NCBI RefSeq assembly: GCF_900167945.1
Contig: NZ_FUZA01000001.1
Location: forward strand, 1,054,001 to 1,118,000
Length of the DNA stretch: 64,000 nt
Direction: 5' to 3'
Origin: Dyadobacter psychrophilus
GTDB taxonomy: Bacteria > Bacteroidota > Bacteroidia > Cytophagales > Spirosomataceae
Below are positions 47,501 through 56,317 of the stretch, one piece after another. A program made the position numbers and the translations under genes. The stretch's first letter is position 1. Every line of letters begins with the position of its first letter. Below the pieces are notes generated by a model, which saw nothing but the letters and a program-made list of their open reading frames with translations, was not told the origin of the DNA and did not search any database.

Positions 47501-48122
47501 TGTTAGGGAAATTATTGTCGTCCATTTCATTAACAACCAAAAAAAGATCCAGATCGCCGTCGTTGTCATAATCAAAAAACGCGGCGTTGGTTGTGTGCGT
47601 AGTGTCGGCAATGCCATATTCTTTTCCCATTTCCTTGAAAACAGGAACCTTGTTTTTATCCAGGCCCTGATTTACATAAAGCAAATTCTCACGCTCGCTG
47701 GCCACTTTCCGCACGGACGAGCATACATAAATGTCCAGCAGATTATCGCTGTTAATGTCAATGAGTGCAACACCGGTCGACCATTTGTTTTTAGCTTCCA
47801 CGCCTGCTTTTTGCGTCACGTCTTCGAACTTGAAATCACCTTTGTTGAGATACAATTTGTTATCCACTGAGTTTCCCGTGAAATAGACATCCGGCAGACT
47901 ATCGTTATTGAAATCGCCCAGTGCTACGCCTCCGCCATTATACACATACTCGAACGCCAGAATGTTCATTGTATCATTTTCGGCAATGCGATTGGCGAAC
48001 TGAATGCCCGTTTCGTCACTATCTAACTGGGTGAACGTTTTAAGTTCTTTTTTGCAGGATGAAAATAGCAATGCAGCAAAAAATGCTGTTAACAAATACT
48101 TTGAGGGCAAAATTTGATTCAT
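44553..48122 (-). CDS. VCBS/FG-GAP repeat lipoprotein with ASPIC/UnbV domain
   Basis: From the ATG at 48122 the protein has 1189 residues; a frame extending to 48182 runs through the upstream hairpin and is unlikely. A lipoprotein signal is clear (LLTAFFAALLFSSC). Repeated calcium-loop motifs include DFNNDSLPDVYF, DINSDNLLDIYV, DYDNDGDLDLFL, DINQDGWKDIYV and DFDNDGMRDMII. The UnbV/ASPIC segment is near residues 518-590 (HFGTGKTKKIDHVKVTWPGG). It is paralogous to the proteins at 1-3062 and 8165-11476. It lies downstream of SusC and SusD behind a strong hairpin. Its role is unknown. Confidence 0.92.
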   Translation of the reverse strand: MNQILPSKYLLTAFFAALLFSSCKKELKTFTQLDSDETGIQFANRIAENDTMNILAFEYVYNGGGVALGDFNNDSLPDVYFTGNSVDNKLYLNKGDFKFEDVTQKAGVEAKNKWSTGVALIDINSDNLLDIYVCSSVRKVASERENLLYVNQGLDKNKVPVFKEMGKEYGIADTTHTTNAAFFDYDNDGDLDLFLVVNEMDDNNFPNRYHQKIIDGSSRRTDRLYRNDWNADLKHPVFTNVSKEAGILIEGYGLGVNVTDINQDGWKDIYVTNDYLTNDLLYINNGNGTFTDKAPSTFKHTSHSAMGNDVADINNDGLVDVIAVDMMPATNRRKKMMTPANSYVTYQNNELFGYQYQVARNTLQLNLGSPDGKSKNPVFSEIGLLSGVAETDWSWTPMVTDFDNDGMRDMIITNGFPKDITDLDFIAYRNEVSSVMEPMMMLDYIPTVRIANFAFKNKGNLGFEDVSDKWGLEAASFSNGAAYADLDNDGDLDFVVNNINDSAFVYRNNSIQIKPEESNYLRVAFKGSRYNKAGIGAIAEITYADTMRQISENSPYRGYLSTIEPYIHFGTGKTKKIDHVKVTWPGGKSQILKDVKANQVITFNEADAKNTIEPHQNELSEMPLFTDITSDINLPYKHQETDIIDFNIQKLLPHKMSQFGPAMAAGDVNGDGLDDIFVGGPMNIKGRFLLQQPNGKFQVSDLLPGLEGITKETEDMGVLLFDADSDKDLDLCIVSGSYEIRADMPGLKTLFYTNDGKGKFGLDTAALPQFLVNGSCIKAVDYDKDGDLDLFIGGRVESGAYPKPVSSHILRNDTQSSTVKFSDVTKAIVPELVNLGLVCDALWTDYDNDGWVDLLVAGEWMPLTFFKNEKGKFKITASGLEDRKGWWGSLTAGDFDNDGDMDYIAGNLGINSLARASEKQPVSMYAKDFNNDGYFDAIPTVFYKADDNTYKEFPYNTRDDMGKQIIQVRQRFQEYNKFAQVGLTEILKPEELKDALHVSASWMKSSYIENLGNGKFAAHELPVQAQVAPIFGMVADDFDQDGNLDVLLTGNDYGSEVSVGRYDAFYGLVLKGDGKGSFKPTTLAQSGYASMGNAKGLIKLASPGNNWIAATSQNRDSIRFHQIRRETKSFPLMPTETTVLLKLKGGKTRREELGYGSSFLSQSSHMLFLPAYAEQATAINSKGTSRKLK

Positions 48123-48156
48123 TGGATTTAAGAAAATTGGACTTCTCGAAATTAAG

Positions 48157-48190
48157 AAAAGGAGATGGTAAACTAATACCACCTCCTTTT
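48157..48190 (-). terminator. Hairpin terminator between SusD and VCBS genes
   Basis: A 14-bp stem (AAAAGGAGATGGTA at 48157-48170 with TACCACCTCCTTTT at 48177-48190, one G-U pair in the minus-strand RNA) has a 6-nt loop. On the minus strand it ends in TTTTCTTAATTTC. It lies 22 nt after the SusD stop and 34 nt before the VCBS start. Confidence 0.75.
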
Positions 48191-48212
48191 AAATTACAGA
48201 CGCTAAAATGTA

Positions 48213-49955
48213 TTAATAGCCAGGGTTTTGTACAAGTACATCTTTACCTAACAAGTCAATTTGCTCTTGAGGCACTGGAAGGAATTCATTTTTCTTCCCT
48301 GTGAATTTCGTTCCGCCCAAAGCGCCGCTAAGTTTTTTACCTTCATAAGTTAGATAAGCATTAATTGCAGAGTCTGCAATTTCCCAACGAACAAGGTCAA
48401 AGAAGCGGTGGCCTTCGCCTGACAATTCCAGTTTTCTTTCGAAACGAACCGCAGTGCGGGCTGCATCCTTGCTTGCAAAAGGCGCTTTATATGTGTTGAT
48501 CACATAGTTAGCAGCAACTTTTCCGTCCTTGCGTTTTACAAAGCTCTCAGGATTTGCTGCACGTGTGCGAACAATGTTCACATATTCCCTCGCTTTTTCC
48601 AACGATCCCACTTCGATCTCAGCTTCCGCTGCCATCAAAAGCACATCAGCATAACGGATAATGTTCACGTTGATCGCTGTGTAACCAGGCGTCCAGGAAC
48701 TGTTGTCCTGCAAAGAACCTACATCCGATTTGTAATATGCATATTTCTTCGGCGTATAAGGACCTGCATTAGGCTGGTTACGGATCCAGTCGTTACCTGG
48801 GTGATCGATCCAGTCAAGGAATGGAAGACCGCGACGACCGATGGAGTGGTCAAGACGTGGGTCAACCGGGCCTGCATCCGGTGTGAATGCGTCAGATGAT
48901 TTCAAACCCATATCTGTTTTCAATTCTTTACCGGCTGTGTTGTAAGAACCATCCAGATAAGGAAGTCCGCTTGCATCTGTACGGAAAGAGTTACCCAGCT
49001 CAAAGCTTGGCTGGAAGAAAGAACAGCAGTTACCAGGACCATTCGGACCTACGTTGTAAGGCCAGTTAAGGTCAAATTCCGGGTTAGCATTGTTCACACT
49101 TCCTGTATTGGCAGCAGCCTGGATCGCGAAAACTGATTCCGAATTGTTATCGTTAGCAGCTTTGAATGCATCCTGAAATTTAGGAACCAGACCGTACTTC
49201 TTACCATTGGTTGTTTTACCATTCGCAATGATCAGGTCATAAAGCGCCTTTGCTTCGGTAAACTTCTTCTGATACATGTAAATTTTGGCAAGATAAGCAG
49301 CGGCAGCCCATTTGTTAGCCCTACCAGCCGCACCTTGCGTTTCCGGCAAATTTTCATAGGCATACTTCATGTCTGCTTCGATCAATGGCCAGATCTCCAC
49401 CGTGTTAGGAACTGATTCGATGCCTGTTCCGTAATCTTTTGTTTCGTCAACAAAAGGAACATTGTTGAATCCTCTTTTCAGCTCGAAATAGTAGTGACTT
49501 CTCAGGAAGCGGGCTTCTCCACCGATTCTCTTTTTGTCATCTTCTGTTACGTCAGCTTGTGCCATACCCAACAATTTAATCACGAGGTTTGCACGGGCAA
49601 CGCCTTCGTAATTTCCTTTCCATTTGTCCAAAATCACACCTTGCGTGGTCTGATACTCGAAACGCTGGATCGGGTTGATGTCACTGAAGTCACCAGGGTC
49701 CGTTCCTTTGTTGGCATCACCACCGCGGATACTTCCCCAAACCCAGTTACTGGCGCTCGCCATACGGTTTGCACGTCCGTTAAGCTGTCCGTAAACCGAT
49801 ACCAACACACCTTCAATTCCTTTTTTGGTCGAAAGCTGCGCTTCATCAAGCTGCCCGGTCGCCGGGATTTCGAGGAAATTTTCTTTACAGGAATAACCGA
49901 TCAGCATCATTGCAAGAGCCAGTGCCAATCCTCCTTTTGATATTAATTTTTTCAT
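48213..49955 (-). CDS. RagB/SusD-family outer-membrane lipoprotein
   Basis: The most likely start is the ATG at 49955 (MKKLISKGG), giving 580 residues; ATGs at 49973 and 49964 are alternatives. The lipobox is LIGYSC. Typical RagB features include ENFLEIPATGQLDEAQLSTKKGIEGVLVSVYGQLNG, ARFLRSHYYFELKRGFNNVPFVDE, MAAEAEIEVGSLEKAREYVNIVRTRAANPESF and GEGHRFFDLVRWEIADSAINAYL. The end FLPVPQEQIDLLGKDVLVQNPGY is also characteristic. It closely resembles the SusD at 39043. SusC lies upstream in the same operon. Confidence 0.95.
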   Translation of the reverse strand: MKKLISKGGLALALAMMLIGYSCKENFLEIPATGQLDEAQLSTKKGIEGVLVSVYGQLNGRANRMASASNWVWGSIRGGDANKGTDPGDFSDINPIQRFEYQTTQGVILDKWKGNYEGVARANLVIKLLGMAQADVTEDDKKRIGGEARFLRSHYYFELKRGFNNVPFVDETKDYGTGIESVPNTVEIWPLIEADMKYAYENLPETQGAAGRANKWAAAAYLAKIYMYQKKFTEAKALYDLIIANGKTTNGKKYGLVPKFQDAFKAANDNNSESVFAIQAAANTGSVNNANPEFDLNWPYNVGPNGPGNCCSFFQPSFELGNSFRTDASGLPYLDGSYNTAGKELKTDMGLKSSDAFTPDAGPVDPRLDHSIGRRGLPFLDWIDHPGNDWIRNQPNAGPYTPKKYAYYKSDVGSLQDNSSWTPGYTAINVNIIRYADVLLMAAEAEIEVGSLEKAREYVNIVRTRAANPESFVKRKDGKVAANYVINTYKAPFASKDAARTAVRFERKLELSGEGHRFFDLVRWEIADSAINAYLTYEGKKLSGALGGTKFTGKKNEFLPVPQEQIDLLGKDVLVQNPGY

Positions 49956-50022
49956 TTGATTCATTTTTATCAAGATCTGTCTAAACCGATGTTGTGAAAT
50001 AATTGCTTTGAATTTTTCGATT

Positions 50023-53000
50023 TTAGAAACCTAAATTGATACCTAAAGTGTAGCTTCTTGTGATCGGATAGTTACCTACATCGATACCAAAGTTTGTATC
50101 TGCGTTACCGCCTACACCTGGATCAAGTCCTTTGTATTTAGTAACAGTGAACAAGTTATTGGTAGAAGCGAACACACGCAGTTTGGACATTCTGATTTTG
50201 CTGAGAATGTTTCCTGGCAATGTGTAACCCAAAGTAATGTTTTGCATACGGAAGAATGATCCGTCTTCAACATAGAATGAGTTTGATTGCGTGTTGGTGC
50301 TGAAATTGGAAGTGCTTTCGAAGATTGGCGTATCCGTGTTTGTGTTTGTTGGCAACCAGGAGTTTTTCACACGGTCACTAACAGCAGCTCCTGTAAATGA
50401 TGGATAGAAATCTGTGAACCATTTAGAAAGGTTGAAGATTTTGTTTCCGATCGAAGTGTACATGTAAGTTTCAACATCAAATCCTTTGTAAGTGAATTTC
50501 AGGTTGATACCGCCTGTGAACTTCGGAACAGGGCTTCCAAGATAAGTTCTGTCGTCAGCATTGATCACGCCGTCGTTATTGATATCTTCATAACGGAAGC
50601 GGCCCGGGCCTTTTCCATCCTGCGCTGGTGCTCCGTCAACTTCCGCCTTGTCTTTGAACAGACCCATTACTTTGTATCCGTAGAAAGAAGAGATTGCATA
50701 ACCGATCTGGTTTCTGATAGGCTTAATGCCGCGGAAATCAGGGTTAACAGTCAGGTAGTTGATACCCGGCGCAAGCGATTCGATGTTATTTTTAAGAATA
50801 CCTGCAGTGAAGTTCACTTCATAACCAAGGTCATTGGTGATACGGCCACGGTTAATGATCTGCAAGTCAATTCCTTTGTTCGACATTTTACCAACGTTAA
50901 CAGAAGGAGCAGCAGCATCGTAACCAGCAGTTGCAGTAATCGGCACCTGGAACAAAAGATCCTTGGTGTCTTTTTGCCAAAGGTCAATGATGATGTCCAG
51001 CTTGCCTTTCATGAATGTTCCGTCGATACCAATGTTCTTGGTAACACTGGTTTCCCATTTCGCGCTCTTGTTACCAATACGCGTTCTGTAATAACCTTCT
51101 ACTGCGCTTGAGTTGGTTCCGTTGATGTCATAAGATGACTGGCCAAGGCTTGCTCCATATAAGCTGTATTGGTTGTTAGGGTCCACGTTATTGGAGTTAC
51201 CCATTAAACCGTAACCACCTCTAAGTTTAAGTTCTGTAATGAAAGGAACGCTCTTCATGAAGTTTTCCGAAGAGATTCTCCATGCTGCGGAGAATGCAGG
51301 GAACACCCCATAACGGTTGTTTTCTCCGAAACGGGAAGAACCATCGCGACGAACAACTCCTGTCAGAATGTAGCGGTCATTGAATGTGTAGTTGGCGCGG
51401 GCAAACAGTGAGTAGAAGTTAACTCCTTTATAGTAGTCACTGAAAACTTGCTTGGAACCAACGTTATTCATGTTAATGTAGTTGATATCCGTCGAGAATG
51501 GGTTCAAACCAGATGAATTCTGATTTTTTCCTACGCCCGTGTTCAATGCTTCCTGACCAATGATCACGTCCAGATTGTGCAGTCCGAACTGCTTTTTGAA
51601 GTTAGCAGTGTTCGTCAATGTCCAGCTGAAACGGTGTCCTGAGCCTTCATTATAACCAAATGCCGAGTTGTTTTCAGAGTTTTCATATTGTAATCTGCTG
51701 AAACCTCTGTTGGCATAGTTAGAATATTGAGCACCAACGCTTGAGCGCAATGTCAAACCTGGAATCACATCCAATTCAATGTAGAAGTTACCGAAACCGT
51801 TTCCAGCAAAACCTGCGTTGTTAGCAAGACCGTCTCTGCTCGCAACCGGGTTACGCGGGTTGTTGAAACCTTTCGCAGCCGTTCCTGCATACCCACCGAA
51901 TTCGTCATAAACCGGAATGATTGAAGGCATACGGAATGCGGAAAGGATGTCGTTTTCGTCTGCTGCAACACCTTGTCCACCCGCTGCACCGCCTTGTCCA
52001 AGCACCTGCAGATAAGTAAACTGTGCATTCTGACCGATTCTAAGGTTTTTCAACACATCAAATTCAGTATTTACACGGAAAGCATAACGCTTGAACCCGT
52101 TGTTCAGCATGATCCCTTTTTGATCCTGAACGCTGAAACCTGCATAGAAACGGTTGTTATCACCACCTCCTGAGAAGCCAAGTGAATGTCTCTGCAACGG
52201 CGCATTGCGTGTAATCGCGTCATACCAGTCTGTTCCTTGCTTGTTAGCGCGTACAACCTGATAAATAGAACCGCGACTTGGATCTACATTGTATTTCAAT
52301 TTTTCAGCTGCAAGGTCAAGTTCACCAATCACACCTGTTTTCCCGCCTACGTTAATGTAGTCTGGCAAAACCGGCTTGTCGCCTGAGCCATACTGTCCGC
52401 TGGCCACGTTTGTGAATTTTGGAAGTGAGTCACCCTGAAATGCATCATTTCTGATTGCCTGCCAGGTCCAGTCAGCTTGCTCCTGAGGCGTCAACATGGT
52501 TTGTCCTTTACCAGGCGTCGTTATCCCGAAAAGTCCATCATAAGTAACGCTTAATTTCTTAGCTTTCTTTGTTCCTTTCTTCGTAGTGTAAACAATTACA
52601 CCATTCGCTGCACGCGCTCCATATATAGAAGCAGCTGCTGCATCTTTCAGTACAGTTGTAGTTTCAATGTCATCAGGATTAAGGAAATCTGTTGATCCTG
52701 TTGGCACTCCGTCCACAACATACAAAGGCTCATTACCGCCAAATGCACCGAAACCCCTAACGCGGATCTGGCTGGTTGTTCCAGGCTGACCGTTAGTGAT
52801 TACCGTAACACCCGCCACACGTCCCTGTAACTGCTGTTCAACGTTACCGGATGGCGTTGCCGTTAAATCTTTCGACTTAACTGTGGAAACCGCACCCGTT
52901 GTTTCTCTCCTGCTATCGATGGTGTAACCCGTTACGATAACCTCCTCTAGCGCCGAAATGTCATCTTCCATCTGGATGTTGATGACGCTCTGGTTGCCAA

Positions 53001-53268
53001 CTTGTACTTCTTTTGTTTTGTAACCAACAAAACTGATTACCAATGTGCTGCTGTTTCCTACGTTGATAGAAAAGTCGCCGTCACCATTTGTGTTTGTTCC
53101 CGATTGGGTTCCTTTCACGACAACAGTTGCCCCTGGAATGCCTGTTCCGGCGAGGTCTGTGATCTTTCCTGTTACCTTACGTTCTTGTGCAAATGCAACA
53201 ATTGCTGCGAAACTGAGCATGAAGGAGAAGAAGATACTCCTTCCGGAGTTCTTGTAGATTCTTTTCAT
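50023..53268 (-). CDS. SusC/RagA-family TonB-dependent outer-membrane transporter
   Basis: The protein has 1081 residues. The signal peptide ends AIVAFAQ. A carboxypeptidase-regulatory-like domain follows (VTGKITDLAGTGIPGATVVVKG), then the TonB segment EEVIVTGYTIDSRRETTGAVS. The plug has NPDDIETTTVLKDAAAASIYGARAANGV, and the barrel ends in YTLGINLGF. The VTGY form groups it with the SusC at 40860. A candidate promoter lies just upstream, with elements shared with that gene. The cognate SusD follows after about 50-67 bases, depending on the start used. The ligand is unknown. Confidence 0.95.
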   Translation of the reverse strand: MKRIYKNSGRSIFFSFMLSFAAIVAFAQERKVTGKITDLAGTGIPGATVVVKGTQSGTNTNGDGDFSINVGNSSTLVISFVGYKTKEVQVGNQSVINIQMEDDISALEEVIVTGYTIDSRRETTGAVSTVKSKDLTATPSGNVEQQLQGRVAGVTVITNGQPGTTSQIRVRGFGAFGGNEPLYVVDGVPTGSTDFLNPDDIETTTVLKDAAAASIYGARAANGVIVYTTKKGTKKAKKLSVTYDGLFGITTPGKGQTMLTPQEQADWTWQAIRNDAFQGDSLPKFTNVASGQYGSGDKPVLPDYINVGGKTGVIGELDLAAEKLKYNVDPSRGSIYQVVRANKQGTDWYDAITRNAPLQRHSLGFSGGGDNNRFYAGFSVQDQKGIMLNNGFKRYAFRVNTEFDVLKNLRIGQNAQFTYLQVLGQGGAAGGQGVAADENDILSAFRMPSIIPVYDEFGGYAGTAAKGFNNPRNPVASRDGLANNAGFAGNGFGNFYIELDVIPGLTLRSSVGAQYSNYANRGFSRLQYENSENNSAFGYNEGSGHRFSWTLTNTANFKKQFGLHNLDVIIGQEALNTGVGKNQNSSGLNPFSTDINYINMNNVGSKQVFSDYYKGVNFYSLFARANYTFNDRYILTGVVRRDGSSRFGENNRYGVFPAFSAAWRISSENFMKSVPFITELKLRGGYGLMGNSNNVDPNNQYSLYGASLGQSSYDINGTNSSAVEGYYRTRIGNKSAKWETSVTKNIGIDGTFMKGKLDIIIDLWQKDTKDLLFQVPITATAGYDAAAPSVNVGKMSNKGIDLQIINRGRITNDLGYEVNFTAGILKNNIESLAPGINYLTVNPDFRGIKPIRNQIGYAISSFYGYKVMGLFKDKAEVDGAPAQDGKGPGRFRYEDINNDGVINADDRTYLGSPVPKFTGGINLKFTYKGFDVETYMYTSIGNKIFNLSKWFTDFYPSFTGAAVSDRVKNSWLPTNTNTDTPIFESTSNFSTNTQSNSFYVEDGSFFRMQNITLGYTLPGNILSKIRMSKLRVFASTNNLFTVTKYKGLDPGVGGNADTNFGIDVGNYPITRSYTLGINLGF

Positions 53269-53276
53269 AATACGCG

Positions 53277-53330
53277 GTTAGGTTAATAATTATTAAGCAA
53301 TCAAATCTATCATTATTTCCACAAATAATT
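53277..53330 (-). promoter_or_regulatory. Candidate promoter of the SusC operon at 53268
   Basis: On the minus strand TAGATTTG at 53309-53302 fits TAnnTTTG, 33 bases from the start codon. AATTATTTG lies 12 bases upstream (53330-53322), and the leader has TATTAACCTAAC at 53288-53277. The arrangement copies that upstream of the SusC at 44060, although the sequences between the elements differ. Confidence 0.4.
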
Positions 53331-53518
53331 GGGTGTTTTAGATTAATATTTTCATCTAGTGAAATAATAGTATTATAAAAAGATAAAATAATGTCATAGA
53401 TAACCGATTTTAGCGTGTTTATTTAGTGCCTGAGAAGTTATTTTGCTTAAAAAAATATTGTACAATCTTAGTATCCTCCAACTTGTCACCACATTTACAC
53501 TTATTTAGATCCTCCGCT

Positions 53519-55036
53519 TTGAAGTCTTCTTATCATTTATTGGTGACATGCGTTGCGCTTTCTTTCTGCGCATTTTCTTGTAAACATTCGTCGCGGTCAG
53601 AAACCATCCTGGCAGGAAAAGCACTTGCTGAAAGGCATTGCAGCAGTTGTCATCTTTTACCCGATCCTACGCTTTTGGATAGAGCCACATGGACTAATGG
53701 CGTGCTGCCTGCCATGGCCGGGCAGCTGGGAATTGAGGTGTTGGAAGGCAATGTCTATTTGCACAATAAGCAGTCCGCATTGTCTGCTGCGGATTGGTCC
53801 AGGCTGACGACCTATTACGAAACACTGGCTCCGGAAATGCTATCAGATACAGAAAAAGTGGCTCCGGCGGAAGATTGGAGCATATTTTCTGTACATAAAC
53901 CCAAAGCTGACACCCAAGTAATCAGCAGCACGCTACTCGTAGACATTGATTCATCGAAAAATAGTATTTATGCAAGTGACCTGGAAAATCCAGGCATTTA
54001 CCGATATGATAACCATTCGGGCAAGCAACTATTCACGAAACTGCAGTCTTCTGCTATTGACATTTGCTTCCCTTCGTCGAAACAACCTGAGATGATCATT
54101 ACATGCATGGGCGGCATGCGTGCGCTTGATGTGACAAAGGGACAGATTTTTACCCTTAGCCCGCAAAACAACAGCAAGCCGCGCCTGATCTCGGACAATC
54201 TCACGCGCCCTATCCAAACATTACCGCTTGACTTCAACAAGGATGGCCGGCAGGACTATCTGGTGTGTGCTTTTGGCCATAACCGTGGTGGACTGTACAT
54301 TTTGAAACAAAAGAAAAATCATACTTTCGAGAAAGTAGTCATCCGTGAAATCCCGGGGGCAACGGATAGCATTATACGCGATTTCAATAACGACGGCTGG
54401 CCGGACGTAATGACGCTGTTTGCGCACGGTGATGAGGGCATTTGGTTATTTTTAAATGATCAAAAGGGTGGTTTTACTACAAAAAGCCTGCTTAGGTTTC
54501 CATCCGTCTATGGTTCGAGCAGTTTTCAATTTGCCGATGTTACGCATGACGGAGAACCGGACATTATTTATACAGCGGGCGACAATAGTGACTTTTCAAG
54601 GGTTTTAAAGCCTTATCACGGCCTTTATATATTCGAAGGAAAAGGCGATTTTAGGTTTAAACAAAAGTTCTTTTATCCGATCCACGGATGCACCAAAGCC
54701 GTTGCGGCTGATTTTGATAACGACGGAGACATGGATATCGCGACCATTGCATTCTTTGCAGATTTTGATAAGCGCCCCAAAGAAACGTTCTTATACTTTG
54801 AGCAGGAAAAAAGTGCTTCACAAATAACTTTCAAAACTCACGTAGTTCCCATCTATAAAGATGGCCGATGGATTTGTATGAATGTGCAGGATTATGACGG
54901 GGACGGCGATGAGGACATTGTCCTGGGAAATTTTTCGAAAGGGTTTCTGAATCAGGAGAATGTAAAGCCCACTTGGAATGTTCACATGCCTTATGTGTTG
55001 CTCGAGAATAAAACATTGCCTGCAAAATCGCCGTAA
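53519..55036 (+). CDS. FG-GAP/VCBS repeat lipoprotein with N-terminal CxxCH haem motif
   Basis: The frame extends up to a GTG at 53426, but a TTG at 53519 gives MKSSYHLLVTCVALSFCAFSC, a proper lipoprotein signal with Cys21, and 505 residues. Close after it comes HCSSCHLLPDP (Cys41, Cys44, His45), a c-type haem attachment motif at the start of what looks like a short cytochrome region (to about residue 105). The rest is a beta-propeller-like domain with motifs such as DFNKDGRQDYLV, DFNNDGWPDVMT, DFDNDGDMDIAT and DYDGDGDEDIVL. No UnbV domain is seen. It is divergent from SusC and converges with the next gene; the two stop codons abut. Confidence 0.85.
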   Translation: MKSSYHLLVTCVALSFCAFSCKHSSRSETILAGKALAERHCSSCHLLPDPTLLDRATWTNGVLPAMAGQLGIEVLEGNVYLHNKQSALSAADWSRLTTYYETLAPEMLSDTEKVAPAEDWSIFSVHKPKADTQVISSTLLVDIDSSKNSIYASDLENPGIYRYDNHSGKQLFTKLQSSAIDICFPSSKQPEMIITCMGGMRALDVTKGQIFTLSPQNNSKPRLISDNLTRPIQTLPLDFNKDGRQDYLVCAFGHNRGGLYILKQKKNHTFEKVVIREIPGATDSIIRDFNNDGWPDVMTLFAHGDEGIWLFLNDQKGGFTTKSLLRFPSVYGSSSFQFADVTHDGEPDIIYTAGDNSDFSRVLKPYHGLYIFEGKGDFRFKQKFFYPIHGCTKAVAADFDNDGDMDIATIAFFADFDKRPKETFLYFEQEKSASQITFKTHVVPIYKDGRWICMNVQDYDGDGDEDIVLGNFSKGFLNQENVKPTWNVHMPYVLLENKTLPAKSP

Positions 55037-56188
55037 TTAATCCTCCTTTTTCCAGTCGGCGGGCAAGAGGGATGAAAAGCGATCATTTCCCAGATCGCCC
55101 GCAATTTCAAAACCCATCGGAATAGACACCCAGCCCGACGGCGTAATGACCATATAACCCTGTGGCAGAGTAATTTGCGTGTATGCATAAGGCATATCTG
55201 AATAAGGCGACCTCCCTTTCTTCTTCATAAAGAAAACTTCCAGCTGCGTACCCGACACAACCAGTCGCTCGGTTACCAGCTCGCCGGGACGGATCAACCT
55301 CATTCCGCGCACCTGCTCAATGCGGTTATGCAAGTGATTGGCAATGGTGTTATATCCATTTTGTGTACGCACCGTGTTGAACCTCCGCATGGAATCGGGA
55401 ATAGCCTGATATACTTTAAAACCCTGCTCCTGCAAACTATCCGAAACCATACTGGACAGCAAATGCTTCACAGAGCCCTGATAAGCGATCTTCTGGTTCG
55501 CCCGCCACTGCTTTTTTTGCAAACTGTCTTTGGGAACAAGCAATTCAAACCTTGTGCTTCCTCCATAAAATACCTTCCCATTAAAATAATCGAAATCGTC
55601 CAGATCCTGGTGAATACGGTAGCCTAATGCAAGGTTTTCAATGATCAGCGGCTTGGTTGTTTGTGCGGTTAAATGCTTGTCATCATCTTCCGAAATCTTT
55701 AAAACCTGCGGATTAAGTATTTTGCACTGCTTGCTAAACCGGCTGTTCCCAAGCAGCTCGCGCGTAATGATCTTTAAATATCTCTCGCGTTTTTTATTTT
55801 TTTTGGCATAAACGGTCACCCCTTCCAGCTCCATTCCTTCCCTCAACTTGAAAAGAACGGTTTTTACTCCTGGCTGCTCAAAACGCAATGTTTGTTTGAC
55901 AGTTTCATAACCCAAAAATGATACGGCCATTTCCAGGTTACCTATGGACAAATTGGTCAGTCGGTAATTACCGTTTTCGTCCGCATTGGTCCCTATGGAT
56001 GAATTATTGATAAAAACATTAGCGAACGGGAGCGGTTTGCCAGTTTTCTCGTCAGTCACTTTTCCGGTAAGCGTCACGGTTCCTCCCTGCTGGGCGAGCA
56101 ATTGTCCCGAGTAGCAAAAAGTAATGAAAACCGCCAGCCAGAATGAGCCGAAGTATTTATTTAAAAGCAAGTTATTTATCAAATGCAT
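55037..56188 (-). CDS. Secreted protein with carboxypeptidase-regulatory-like domain
   Basis: This 383-residue protein has a signal peptide (FGSFWLAVFITFCYSGQLLAQ). A carboxypeptidase-regulatory-like beta-sandwich follows at about residues 38-118 (VTLTGKVTDEKTGKPLPFANVFINNSSIGTNADENGNYRLTNL). This domain also heads SusC proteins, but no plug or barrel follows. The remaining 260 residues (YLKIITRELLGNSRFSKQCKILNPQVLKISEDDDKHLTAQTTKPLIIENLALGYRI) resemble Bacteroidota envelope proteins of unknown function. Its stop codon directly abuts that of the convergent lipoprotein gene. Confidence 0.85.
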   Translation of the reverse strand: MHLINNLLLNKYFGSFWLAVFITFCYSGQLLAQQGGTVTLTGKVTDEKTGKPLPFANVFINNSSIGTNADENGNYRLTNLSIGNLEMAVSFLGYETVKQTLRFEQPGVKTVLFKLREGMELEGVTVYAKKNKKRERYLKIITRELLGNSRFSKQCKILNPQVLKISEDDDKHLTAQTTKPLIIENLALGYRIHQDLDDFDYFNGKVFYGGSTRFELLVPKDSLQKKQWRANQKIAYQGSVKHLLSSMVSDSLQEQGFKVYQAIPDSMRRFNTVRTQNGYNTIANHLHNRIEQVRGMRLIRPGELVTERLVVSGTQLEVFFMKKKGRSPYSDMPYAYTQITLPQGYMVITPSGWVSIPMGFEIAGDLGNDRFSSLLPADWKKED

Positions 56189-56317
56189 TGTTTGGTCAGG
56201 GCACTTTTCGACTCAAATATAAAACGCCGGACTCATACAGGCGCTGTGTTTCTTTAAAAAGTAATAGATAATGTCTACTTTAGATAAACCTGTGGTAACA
56301 TGATGTGCTTCGCTTAA

